Shown one piece after another: positions 1-7,802 of a stretch of DNA of 64,000 bases; position 1 is the first letter of the stretch; each line of letters begins with the position of its first letter. The DNA lies in NCBI RefSeq assembly GCF_030731085.1, contig NZ_JASNFN010000001.1, forward strand, positions 434,001 to 498,000. The letters are read 5' to 3'. Position numbers and translations under genes: made by a program. The DNA is from Blastococcus carthaginiensis (lineage in GTDB: Bacteria; Actinomycetota; Actinomycetes; Mycobacteriales; Geodermatophilaceae). Below the pieces are notes generated by a model. That model saw only the letters and a program-made list of their open reading frames with translations, was not told the origin of the DNA and did no database searches.

Positions 1-780
1 TACGTCATCGCCGTCGTCGGCGAGACCAACCGCGCGCCCTTCGACCTCCCCGAGGCGGAGAGCGAGCTCGTCGGTGGCTTCCACACCGAGTACTCGTCGC
101 TGAAGTTCGCGCTGTTCTTCCTCGCCGAGTACATCAACATGGTCACCGTCTCGGCGCTGGCCGCCACCCTCTTCCTCGGGGGTTGGCGGGCGCCCTGGCC
201 GCTCTCGATCTGGGACGGCGCGAACAGCGGCTGGTGGCCGCTGCTGTGGTTCTTCCTCAAGGTCGTCGCCGCGCTGTTCGTCTTCATCTGGCTGCGCGGC
301 ACCCTGCCCCGGCTGCGCTACGACCAGTTCATGCGCTTCGGCTGGAAGGTGCTGGTCCCGGTCGCGCTGGTGTGGATCCTCGTCGTCGCCACGATGCGGA
401 CCGTGTCCCGCGAGGCCGACCTCTCCACCGGCCAGGTGGCCCTGTTCGTCGGCGTCCCCGTCGCGGTGCTGGTGCTGCTCGGCCTGGCGGTGGCGAGCCG
501 GACGGCCAACAGGGACACCCGGGTCATGGCCGAGGAGGCCGCGGCCGGGGGCGTGCACGCCGCCGACCCCGAGCCCGAGGTGCTGCCGCCGGCCGACGGG
601 GGGCGGCGCCCGGCCGGCGCACCGAGCCGGTCGGGGGGCGGCTTCCCCGTCCCGCCGATGGACCTCGTGGTGCCGCCCTCCCCGCGGCTGCGCCGCGAGC
701 CGGTCGCCACCGACGGCACGGTCGTCGGCACCGGACGGCGAACGACCCCGACCACTTCCCAGGAGGACGGCGATGAGTGA
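1..780 (+). CDS. nuoH: NADH-quinone oxidoreductase subunit H, C-terminal part
   Basis: The reading frame is open from the first base and ends at TGA 778-780, so the 5' end lies outside the window. The first visible residues include the NuoH signature GETNRAPFDLPEAESELVGG, followed by FHTEYSSLKFALFFLAEY, which forms part of the quinone-binding pocket in complex I. At least three membrane segments follow, then a hydrophilic, Pro/Arg-rich tail of about 90 residues that is longer than in the E. coli protein but common in actinobacteria. NuoH is the membrane subunit linking the peripheral arm to the proton-pumping arm. The stop overlaps the nuoI start by 8 bases, so the two are translationally coupled. 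Confidence 0.96.
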   Translation, partial: YVIAVVGETNRAPFDLPEAESELVGGFHTEYSSLKFALFFLAEYINMVTVSALAATLFLGGWRAPWPLSIWDGANSGWWPLLWFFLKVVAALFVFIWLRGTLPRLRYDQFMRFGWKVLVPVALVWILVVATMRTVSREADLSTGQVALFVGVPVAVLVLLGLAVASRTANRDTRVMAEEAAAGGVHAADPEPEVLPPADGGRRPAGAPSRSGGGFPVPPMDLVVPPSPRLRREPVATDGTVVGTGRRTTPTTSQEDGDE

Positions 781-1396
781 GAGCCGCAGCGGCGACCGGG
801 ACCCGGCCGTGCGCGGGAGCGCCGAGGTCGAGCGCCCGCAGGGGGCGACGGCCGCACGCCCCGCCGCGCGCCCCGCCCTGCGCGACCGGCTGGTGCCGGC
901 GCCCGCCCAGGGCTTCGGCGTCACCTTCGCGCAGATGTTCCGCACCGTGACCACCGAGCAGTACCCCTTCGAGCCCAAGGTGACCAAGCCGCGCTACCAC
1001 GGGCGGCACGTGCTCAACCGGCACCCCGACGGGCTGGAGAAGTGCGTCGGCTGCGAGCTGTGCGCGTGGGCGTGCCCCGCGGACGCCATCTACGTCGAGG
1101 GCGGCGACAACACCGAGGACGCCCGCTTCTCGCCGGGTGAGCGGTACGGCGCGGTCTACCAGATCAACTACCTGCGCTGCATCTTCTGCGGGCTGTGCAT
1201 CGAGGCCTGCCCCACCCGCTCGCTGACGATGAGCAACGACTTCGAGCTGGCCGACGACAACCGGCGCGACCTGATCTACACCAAGGAGCAGCTCATGGCC
1301 CCGCTCCTGCCGGGCATGGAGCAGCCTCCGCATCCGATGCGCCTCGGCGACGACGAGAAGGACTACTACCTGCGCGAACCGGAGGTGCGGTCGTGA
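773..1396 (+). CDS. nuoI: NADH-quinone oxidoreductase subunit I (2x[4Fe-4S])
   Basis: This 207-residue protein carries the two [4Fe-4S] clusters N6a and N6b that pass electrons from the peripheral arm towards quinone. The first cluster motif is CVGCELCAWACP (C91, C94, C97, C101) and the second is CIFCGLCIEACP (C136, C139, C142, C146). All eight cysteine ligands are present. The first 45 or so residues are a low-complexity Ala/Arg/Pro extension seen in actinobacterial NuoI. It starts inside nuoH and its TGA (1394-1396) overlaps the GTG of nuoJ, so it belongs to the tightly coupled nuo operon. Confidence 0.97.
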   Translation: MSESRSGDRDPAVRGSAEVERPQGATAARPAARPALRDRLVPAPAQGFGVTFAQMFRTVTTEQYPFEPKVTKPRYHGRHVLNRHPDGLEKCVGCELCAWACPADAIYVEGGDNTEDARFSPGERYGAVYQINYLRCIFCGLCIEACPTRSLTMSNDFELADDNRRDLIYTKEQLMAPLLPGMEQPPHPMRLGDDEKDYYLREPEVRS

Positions 1397-2247
1397 CGCC
1401 GGACGCCACCCTCGTCGTCGGCACCGGCGAGGCCGTCGTCTTCTGGATCCTCGGCCCGCTCTCCCTGGCCGGCGCCCTGGGCATGGTGCTCAGCCGCAAC
1501 GCCGTCCACTCGGCGCTGTGGCTGGTGCTGACGATGCTGTCGCTGGGCGTCTTCTACGTCGTCCAGTCCGCGCCCTTCCTCGGCGCCGTGCAGATCATCG
1601 TCTACACCGGCGCGATCATGATCCTGTTCCTCTTCGTGCTCATGCTGGTCGGCCGAGACTCCTCGGACTCCGTGGTCGAGACCCTCCGCGGGCAGCGGGT
1701 GGCGGCGACGCTGCTGGGCATCGGGTTCGCCGCGCTCGTCGGCGCCGGCATCGCCCGGGCGACCCAGGACCTGCCCGTGGTGGGGCTCGAGGGGGTGCAG
1801 GCCGGGCCCGGCGGGCCGGCGGCCGGCAACGTCGAGGCGATCGCCGCGCTGCTCTACACCCGCTACCTGCTGGCCTTCGAGGTCACCGGGGCGCTGCTGA
1901 TCGTCGCCGCCGTCGGCGCGCTGGTCTTCACCCAGGCCGAGCGCGCACCCGGCAGCCGCAAGGGCCAGAAGGAGCTGTCGCGGGCGCGGTTCCTCACCGA
2001 CCGGCCGCAGACGCTGCCCGGCCCCGGCGTCTACGCCCGCGCCACCTCGGTCGCCGCCCCCGGGCGGCTGCCCGACGGCGGCATCGCGGAGGACAGCTTC
2101 GCCACTGGCATCGAGCCGCAGCAGGTCGAGCAGCTGCCCCGGGGCACCGGCCGGCAGCAGCTCGGCTCGCCGGACGCCGCGCTGGGCTCGCTCGACCCGA
2201 CGCTGAGCGACACTCCCGGCGGCCGCGCGGGGGAGGAGCACAGGTGA
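1393..2247 (+). CDS. nuoJ: NADH-quinone oxidoreductase subunit J
   Basis: NuoJ is a 284-residue membrane subunit of complex I. The GTG start at 1393 was chosen because it overlaps the nuoI stop as GTGA and has GGAGGTG just upstream; the frame is open further 5' but has no better start. The first 180 residues hold about five hydrophobic segments, including the conserved stretch FLGAVQIIVYTGAIMILFLF, the helix around the pi-bulge that couples quinone reduction to proton pumping. The last 100 residues are a hydrophilic tail not needed for the core fold. The gene is followed not by nuoK directly but by two tandem copies of an interspersed repeat (2244-2398). Confidence 0.95.
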   Translation: MTPDATLVVGTGEAVVFWILGPLSLAGALGMVLSRNAVHSALWLVLTMLSLGVFYVVQSAPFLGAVQIIVYTGAIMILFLFVLMLVGRDSSDSVVETLRGQRVAATLLGIGFAALVGAGIARATQDLPVVGLEGVQAGPGGPAAGNVEAIAALLYTRYLLAFEVTGALLIVAAVGALVFTQAERAPGSRKGQKELSRARFLTDRPQTLPGPGVYARATSVAAPGRLPDGGIAEDSFATGIEPQQVEQLPRGTGRQQLGSPDAALGSLDPTLSDTPGGRAGEEHR

Positions 2248-2321
2248 GCGAGCGTGCGAGCTCACCCATGAGCAGAGCAGCGTCCGCGAGCGGGGCCGAC
2301 GAGCGCCAGCGAGGAGGCCGC
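2244..2321 (+). repeat. Interspersed start-codon-proximal repeat, copy A
   Basis: A 78-bp unit starts at the GTGA that overlaps the nuoJ stop and ends just before the next GTGA. It resembles copies B (2322-2398) and C (24690-24766). Shared landmarks in order are GTGAgCGAGC, GCGAG, TCACC, ATGAGC, GCAGC, GACGAGCGCC and a terminal CGAGGAG that acts as a Shine-Dalgarno. A and C are the closest pair and match at most positions; B is more diverged in its 3' half. The unit is open in the frame starting at its first GTG. No other full copy was found in the window on either strand. Confidence 0.8.
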
Positions 2322-2402
2322 GTGAGCGAGCTCGCGAGCGAACCCAGGAGCGCAGCACCCCAGGTCATGGCGGCGACGAGCCCTGGCGAGGAGCTGTCAT
2401 GA
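2244..2402 (+). CDS. Repeat-encoded coupling mini-ORF between nuoJ and nuoK
   Basis: Repeat copies A and B together form one uninterrupted 52-codon frame. It starts with GTG at 2244, overlapping the nuoJ stop (GTGA), and ends with TGA at 2400-2402, overlapping the nuoK start (ATGA). The peptide reads MSERASSPMSRAAS at its start and VSELASEPRSAAP at the beginning of the second unit, so the two halves are paralogous at protein level. It has no membrane segment or known domain. The most economical role is to keep ribosomes moving from nuoJ into nuoK across inserted DNA; a function for the peptide itself is not evident. Translation is inferred from the exact overlaps and has not been shown. Confidence 0.45.
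   Translation: MSERASSPMSRAASASGADERQRGGRVSELASEPRSAAPQVMAATSPGEELS
2322..2398 (+). repeat. Interspersed start-codon-proximal repeat, copy B
   Basis: A 77-bp unit directly abuts copy A and ends one base before the ATG of nuoK. It begins GTGAGCGAGCTCGCGAGC and ends GGCGAGGAGCTGTC, so its last bases supply the GAGGAG ribosome-binding site of nuoK. Compared with copies A and C the middle is more diverged (CCAGGTCATGGCGGCGACGAGC). Both borders carry a TGA-containing tetranucleotide (GTGA at the left, ATGA at the right), as in the other copies. This resembles a target duplication at a stop/start junction. Confidence 0.75.
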
Positions 2403-2698
2403 CCCTCTCGTACTACCTGGTGCTCGCGGCGATCCTCTTCACCATCGGGGCCGTCGGCGTCCTGGTGCGGCGCAACGCGATCGTGGTGTTCATGTGCGTG
2501 GAGCTGATGCTCAACGCCGTCAACCTGACGCTGATCACCTTCGCCCGCTCGACCGGCACCGTCGACGGGCAGATCATCGCGCTCTTCGTCATGGTCGTCG
2601 CCGCCGCCGAGGTGGTCGTCGGTCTCGCGATCATCATGTCGATCTACCGGACCCGCAGGTCCGCCTCGATCGACGACGCCAACCTGCTGAAGTACTGA
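2399..2698 (+). CDS. nuoK: NADH-quinone oxidoreductase subunit K
   Basis: The 99-residue product has the normal NuoK length and three membrane helices. The two buried glutamates needed for proton translocation are present: E35 in MCVELMLNAVNL and E71 in VVAAAEVVVGLAI. It starts at ATG 2399, four-base-overlapping the mini-ORF encoded by the preceding repeat, whose GAGGAG serves as its ribosome-binding site. It lies within the nuo operon, 19 bases before nuoL. Confidence 0.97.
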   Translation: MTLSYYLVLAAILFTIGAVGVLVRRNAIVVFMCVELMLNAVNLTLITFARSTGTVDGQIIALFVMVVAAAEVVVGLAIIMSIYRTRRSASIDDANLLKY

Positions 2699-2717
2699 CG
2701 GCGAGACGGGGACACCT

Positions 2718-4625
2718 GTGTCTGAGACGCTGCCCGCGGACGGGCTGCTCGGCTGGTCGTGGTTGCTGATCGCGCTGCCGCTGGCCGGCGCCGCGGTGCT
2801 GCTGCTGGGCGGCCGCCGCACCGACCGGTGGGGCCACCTGCTGGGGACGGCGACGGTCGGCGCCGCCTTCGTGCTGGCGGTCCTGTGCACGGTGCAGCTG
2901 GCCGGCCAGGACGGGACGCCGGCCGACGTCGAGCTGTTCACCTTCATCGCCACCGGCGAGCTGGACGTCACCGCCGGGCTGCTCTTCGACCCGCTGTCGG
3001 CGGTCTTCGTCCTGCTGATCACCGGGGTCGGTTCGCTGATCCACGTCTACTCGATCGGCTACATGGCGCACGACCCCGGGCGCCGCCGGTTCTTCGCCTA
3101 CCTGAACCTCTTCGTCGCGGCGATGCTGCTGCTGGTCCTCGGCAACAGCTTCGTGGCGCTCTACGTCGGGTGGGAGGGCGTTGGCCTGGCATCCTACCTG
3201 CTGATCGCCTTCTGGTACACCCGCCCGGGCGCGGCGACCGCGGCCAAGAAGGCGTTCATCATGAACCGGGTCGGCGACGTCGGCCTGGCCCTGGCGATCT
3301 TCGTGATGTTCGCCCAGCTGGGGACGACGTCCTACGCCGGCGTCTTCGGCTCGGTGGGCACCCTGGCCGGCGGGACGATCACCGCGATCGGGCTGCTCCT
3401 GCTGCTGGGCGCGTGCGGCAAGTCGGGCCAGTTCCCGCTGCAGGCGTGGCTGCCCGACGCCATGGAGGGCCCCACGCCGGTCTCGGCGCTCATCCACGCG
3501 GCGACCATGGTCACCGCGGGCGTCTACCTCATCGCCCGCTCGGCGCCGATCTACGACCTGACGCCGACCGCACGGGCGGTGGTGCTGGCGGTCGGTGCGC
3601 TGACCCTGCTGATCGGGGCGATCGCCGGTTGCGCCTACGACGACATCAAGAAGGTGCTGGCGTACTCGACGGTCAGCCAGATCGGCTACATGTTCCTGGC
3701 CGTCGGGCTGGGCCCGGCCGGCTACGTCGCCGGGCTGGCCCATCTGCTCGCGCACGGTTTCTTCAAGGCCGGGCTCTTCCTGGGGGCGGGCTCGGTCATG
3801 CACGCGATGCACGACCAGGTCGACATGCGCCGCTTCGGGGCGCTGTGGAACAAGCTGCCGATCACCTTCGCGACCTTCGGCCTGGGCTACCTGGCGCTGA
3901 TCGGCTTCCCGTTCCTGTCCGGCTACTTCACCAAGGACGCGATCATCGAGGCGGCGCTGGACCGCGACGACGTCTGGGGCTGGGTGCTCGGCGGCGTCGC
4001 GGTGCTCGGTGCCGGGCTGACCGCCTTCTACATGACCCGGCTGATGCTCATGACCTTCTTCGGTCGGGCGCGGTGGGAGGAGGGGGTCCATCCCCACGAG
4101 GCGCCGACGGTGATGACCGCGCCGATGGTGGTGCTGGCCGTCGGGTCCGTCGCGTCCGGCGCCCTGCTGGTGTCGGTCTTCCCGCTGTCGGGCTGGCTGG
4201 AGCCGGTGTTCGGTGAGCCGGCGGAGGCCGAGCACGTGGTGGCCCCGGCCGTGATCGGCCTGGTCGTGACCCTCGTGATGCTGCTGGGGGTGCTCGCCGC
4301 CTGGCTGTTCGTCGGTCGCCGCGAGGTGCCGGTCGCCGCGCCGGTCCGGGTCTCGCCGGTCACCCGGGCCGCTCGCCATGCGCTCTACGCGGACGCGGTG
4401 AACGAGTCGCTGTTCATGCGGCCGGGGCAGTGGCTCACCCGCGCGCTGGTGTGGGTGGACAACCGCGGCGTCGACGGCGCGGTCAACGGCCTGGCCGCGG
4501 GGCTGGGCGGGTCGTCGTCGCGGCTGGGCCGGGCCCAGACCGGCTTCGTGCGCACCTACGCCCTGGGCATGCTCGGCGGCGCGGTGGTCGTCGCGGGGGC
4601 CCTGCTGGCGGTGACGGCGGGATGA
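2718..4625 (+). CDS. nuoL: NADH-quinone oxidoreductase subunit L
   Basis: This 635-residue antiporter-like subunit sits at the distal end of the membrane arm and pumps protons. The key helix-5 glutamate is E153 in GWEGVGLASYLL, and the helix-7 lysine is K235 in GKSGQFPLQAWLPDAMEGP. These are followed by the signature GPTPVSALIHAATMVTAG and by AYSTVSQIGYM. The C-terminal part holds the long lateral helix typical of NuoL but not of NuoM or NuoN. The start is GTG 2718, preceded by GACGGGGA. The gene ends with ATGA, where a 19-codon mini-ORF begins and leads into nuoM. Confidence 0.97.
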   Translation: MSETLPADGLLGWSWLLIALPLAGAAVLLLGGRRTDRWGHLLGTATVGAAFVLAVLCTVQLAGQDGTPADVELFTFIATGELDVTAGLLFDPLSAVFVLLITGVGSLIHVYSIGYMAHDPGRRRFFAYLNLFVAAMLLLVLGNSFVALYVGWEGVGLASYLLIAFWYTRPGAATAAKKAFIMNRVGDVGLALAIFVMFAQLGTTSYAGVFGSVGTLAGGTITAIGLLLLLGACGKSGQFPLQAWLPDAMEGPTPVSALIHAATMVTAGVYLIARSAPIYDLTPTARAVVLAVGALTLLIGAIAGCAYDDIKKVLAYSTVSQIGYMFLAVGLGPAGYVAGLAHLLAHGFFKAGLFLGAGSVMHAMHDQVDMRRFGALWNKLPITFATFGLGYLALIGFPFLSGYFTKDAIIEAALDRDDVWGWVLGGVAVLGAGLTAFYMTRLMLMTFFGRARWEEGVHPHEAPTVMTAPMVVLAVGSVASGALLVSVFPLSGWLEPVFGEPAEAEHVVAPAVIGLVVTLVMLLGVLAAWLFVGRREVPVAAPVRVSPVTRAARHALYADAVNESLFMRPGQWLTRALVWVDNRGVDGAVNGLAAGLGGSSSRLGRAQTGFVRTYALGMLGGAVVVAGALLAVTAG

Positions 4626-4681
4626 GCGTGCAGGTGGTCGGGAGCGCCGACGGGTACTTCGGAGAGGACGTGCTGCGGTGA
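4622..4681 (+). CDS. Candidate 19-codon coupling mini-ORF between nuoL and nuoM
   Basis: ATG 4622 overlaps the nuoL stop (ATGA) and the TGA at 4679-4681 overlaps the nuoM GTG start (GTGA). The 19-residue product would be MSVQVVGSADGYFGEDVLR. It fills the only gap between the two genes exactly. It carries the nuoM ribosome-binding site (GGAGAGGA) in its last codons. It has no similarity to the interspersed repeat. It may exist only to couple translation of nuoL and nuoM; the peptide has no recognisable domain. Confidence 0.4.
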   Translation: MSVQVVGSADGYFGEDVLR

Positions 4682-6267
4682 GCGACTTCCCCTGGCTGCT
4701 GGCGATGATCGCCGTGCCGGCCGTCGGTGCCGCGGTGGTCGCGGCCCTGCCCCGGGAGCGGGCCCTGCTGGCCAAGCAGGTGGCCCTCGGGGTCGGCCTG
4801 GCGGTGCTGCTGCTGGCCGTGCTGACGACGCTCGCCTTCGACGCGGGCGGGCCGCGGTTCCAGCTCACCACCTCGGTGCCCTGGATCCCCGACTTCGGCT
4901 CCGACTTCGCGCTCGGCGTCGACGGCATCGCGCTGGTGATGGTGCTGCTCGTCGGCGTCCTGGTCCCGCTGGTGGTGGCGGCCTCCTGGCACGAGGCCGA
5001 CGCCGGGCCCCGCCCGGTGCGGGTCTTCTTCGCCTGGCTGCTGCTGCTCGAGGCGATGATGGTGGGCGTCTTCGTCGCCACCGACGTGCTGCTGTTCTAC
5101 GTCTTCTTCGAGGCGATGCTGGTCCCGATGTACTTCCTGATCGGCAGCTTCGGCGGGCCGCGCCGGCAGTATGCGGCGGTCAAGTTCTTCGTCTACAGCC
5201 TGGTCGGCGGGCTGGTGATGCTGGCCTCGGTCATCGGCCTCTACGTGGTGAGCGCCGCCGTGCTCGGCGAGGGCACCTTCGCCTTCGACACGCTGACGCG
5301 GATCGACATCGACCCCGACGTCCAGCGGCTGCTGTTCCTCGGCTTCTTCATCGCCTTCGCGATCAAGGCGCCGCTGGTGCCCTTCCACACCTGGCTGCCC
5401 GACTCCGGTGCCGAGGCCCCGGTCGGCGGTGCGGTGCTGCTCGTCGGCGTCCTGGACAAGGTGGGCACCTTCGGCTTCATCCGCTACTGCCTGCCGCTGT
5501 TCCCCGACGCCTCCCGGTTCTACGCCCCGTTCGTGCTGGTGCTGGCGGTGGTCGGCATCCTGTACGCGGCGCTGCTGGCCATGGGGCAGAGCGACATGAA
5601 GCGGCTGGTCTCCTACACCTCGATCTCGCACTTCGGCTTCATCGCGCTGGGCATCTTCGCCTTCACCATCGAGGCCGGCACCGGCGCGGTGCTCTACATG
5701 GTCAACCACGGGCTGGCGACCGGCCTGCTGTTCCTGGTGGTCGGCATGCTGATCGCCCGCGGCGGCTCCCGCCGGATCGCCGACTACGGCGGGGTGGCGG
5801 CGAAGGCGCCGCTGCTGGCCGGTGCCTTCCTGGTGGCGGGCCTCGCCTCGCTGGCGCTGCCGGGCACCGGCAGCTTCGTCAGCGAGTTCCTCGTGCTCAT
5901 CGGCTCGTTCCCCGAGCGGCCGGTGTTCACGGTGCTGGCGACGCTCGGCATCATCCTCGCCGCCCTCTACGTGCTGCTCATGTACCAGCGCACCATGCAC
6001 GGGCCGGCCCGCGGGGTGCTGCTGCAGGAGGACCCGGCCGAACGGCTGCCGGAAGGCGGCGGCGCGACGGCGACCGCCACGCTCACCACCCCGCGCCGCA
6101 CGCTGCGCGTGGCCGACCTCGGCCGGCGCGAGCTGGCCGTCGTCGCGCCGCTGGTGGCGCTGATCCTCGTGCTCGGCGTCTACCCGCAGCCGCTGATCGA
6201 CCTGATCGAACCGGCCGTCGTCGCCACCCTCGACGACATGGGCGCCTCCGGAGGGACCGACCGATGA
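4678..6267 (+). CDS. nuoM: NADH-quinone oxidoreductase subunit M
   Basis: NuoM is a 529-residue antiporter-like proton-pumping subunit of complex I. Conserved charged residues are E145 in YVFFEAMLVPMYFLIG and K230 in AIKAPLVPFHTWLPD, followed by SDMKRLVSYTSISHFGFI. The start is GTG 4678 with GGAGAGGA 8-15 bases upstream; a nearby ATG at 4622 is in another frame. The last 60 residues are partly hydrophilic, then return to a terminal helix. The stop overlaps nuoN as ATGA (6264-6267). Confidence 0.97.
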   Translation: MSDFPWLLAMIAVPAVGAAVVAALPRERALLAKQVALGVGLAVLLLAVLTTLAFDAGGPRFQLTTSVPWIPDFGSDFALGVDGIALVMVLLVGVLVPLVVAASWHEADAGPRPVRVFFAWLLLLEAMMVGVFVATDVLLFYVFFEAMLVPMYFLIGSFGGPRRQYAAVKFFVYSLVGGLVMLASVIGLYVVSAAVLGEGTFAFDTLTRIDIDPDVQRLLFLGFFIAFAIKAPLVPFHTWLPDSGAEAPVGGAVLLVGVLDKVGTFGFIRYCLPLFPDASRFYAPFVLVLAVVGILYAALLAMGQSDMKRLVSYTSISHFGFIALGIFAFTIEAGTGAVLYMVNHGLATGLLFLVVGMLIARGGSRRIADYGGVAAKAPLLAGAFLVAGLASLALPGTGSFVSEFLVLIGSFPERPVFTVLATLGIILAALYVLLMYQRTMHGPARGVLLQEDPAERLPEGGGATATATLTTPRRTLRVADLGRRELAVVAPLVALILVLGVYPQPLIDLIEPAVVATLDDMGASGGTDR

Positions 6268-7802
6268 TCGAGGCACCCGACATCTCCTGGGGGGCGTTGG
6301 CCCCCCTGCTGCTGGTGTTCGGCGCGGCCTGCGCCGGGATCCTGGTCGAGGCCTTCGTGCCGCGGGCGCTCCGGCACCCCGTCCAGGTGGGCCTCGCGCT
6401 GGTGGGCACCCTCGGGGCGCTGGCCGCGACGGTGCTGCTCGCGGGCACCCGGGAGGTGACCGCCGTCGGGGCCCTCGCCGTCGACGGCCCGGCGCTCTTC
6501 CTGCAGGCCACGATCGCCGGTCTGGGCGCGCTGTCGGTGCTGCTGTTCGCGGAGCGCGCGCTGGACCCGGCGCGCTCGGCGTTCGTGGTGAGCGCCGCCG
6601 TCCCCGCCGGCAGCCCGCGCGACCGGGAACTGGCCACCGTGCCGCAGGTCCAGACCGAGGTCTACCCGCTGGCCACGTTCGCGATCGGCGGCATGATGCT
6701 GTTCGTCGCGTCCAACGACCTGCTGGTCATGTTCGTGGCGCTGGAGGTGCTGAGCCTCCCGCTGTACCTGATCAGCGGCCTGGCGCGCCGGCGCCGGCTG
6801 CTGTCCCAGGAGGCGGCGGTCAAGTACTTCCTGCTGGGCGCCTTCGCCTCGGCGTTCTTCCTCTACGGCCTGGCCCTGGTCTACGGGGCCGCCGGGAGCG
6901 TCCGCCTGAGCGAGGTCCGCGAGGCGGTGGGCACCGACGGCGGGGGAGCGCTGCTGGTCCTCGGGCTCGCGCTGCTCGTCGTCGGGCTGCTCTTCAAGGC
7001 GAGCGTCGCGCCGTTCCACACCTGGACGCCGGACGTCTACCAGGGCGCCCCGACCGCGGTCACCGCGTTCATGGCCGCCTGCACCAAGGTCGCGGCCTTC
7101 GGCGCGATCCTCCGGCTGCTCTACGTCGCCTTCGGCACCGCGGAGTGGACCTGGCGGCCGCTGGTCTACGCCGCGGCGATCGTCTCCATGGTCGTGGGCG
7201 CGGTCCTCGGCCTCACCCAGACCGACCTCAAGCGGATGCTCGCCTACTCGTCGGTGGCCCACGCCGGTTTCCTGCTCACCGGGGTCATCGGCCTCGGGGC
7301 GGCCGGGACGGGCTCGGGGCTCCCGGCGACGATGTTCTACCTGCTCGCCTACGGGATCACCACGCTCGGCGCCTTCGCCGTCCTCACCCTGGTGCGCGAC
7401 GGCGACGGGGAGGCGAGCCACCTGTCGCAGTGGGCGGGGCTCGGCGCGCGCTCGCCGATCACCGCGGCGGTCATGACGCTGTTCCTTCTGGCGCTGGCCG
7501 GGATCCCGCTCACCGCGGGCTTCACCGGCAAGTTCGCCGTCTTCCGCGCGGCGATCGAGCAGGGCGCCTGGCCGCTGGCCGTCGTCGCGCTGCTGGCCAG
7601 CGCGGTGGCCGCCTTCTTCTACCTCCGGGTGGTCGTGCTCATGTACTTCTCCGAGCCGGTCGCCGACGGCCCGACGGTGGGCGTGCCCGGCGTGCCCACC
7701 ACCCTGGTGCTCGCGGTGACGGCGACGGCGACCGTCGCCCTCGGCGTTCTCCCCGGGGCGGTGCTCGACCTCGCCGAGCGGGCGGCTATCTTCGTCGGTT
7801 GA
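6264..7802 (+). CDS. nuoN: NADH-quinone oxidoreductase subunit N
   Basis: This 512-residue protein is the third antiporter-like subunit of complex I and the last gene of the nuo operon. It shows the conserved E161 in MFVALEVLSLPLYL and K245 in LLFKASVAPFHTWTPDVYQG, followed by TDLKRMLAYSSVAHAGF. The ATG start overlaps nuoM by four bases. Its TGA (7800-7802) shares one base with the ATG of the polyprenyl synthase gene, so the quinone-side gene is co-translated with the complex I subunits. Confidence 0.97.
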   Translation: MIEAPDISWGALAPLLLVFGAACAGILVEAFVPRALRHPVQVGLALVGTLGALAATVLLAGTREVTAVGALAVDGPALFLQATIAGLGALSVLLFAERALDPARSAFVVSAAVPAGSPRDRELATVPQVQTEVYPLATFAIGGMMLFVASNDLLVMFVALEVLSLPLYLISGLARRRRLLSQEAAVKYFLLGAFASAFFLYGLALVYGAAGSVRLSEVREAVGTDGGGALLVLGLALLVVGLLFKASVAPFHTWTPDVYQGAPTAVTAFMAACTKVAAFGAILRLLYVAFGTAEWTWRPLVYAAAIVSMVVGAVLGLTQTDLKRMLAYSSVAHAGFLLTGVIGLGAAGTGSGLPATMFYLLAYGITTLGAFAVLTLVRDGDGEASHLSQWAGLGARSPITAAVMTLFLLALAGIPLTAGFTGKFAVFRAAIEQGAWPLAVVALLASAVAAFFYLRVVVLMYFSEPVADGPTVGVPGVPTTLVLAVTATATVALGVLPGAVLDLAERAAIFVG

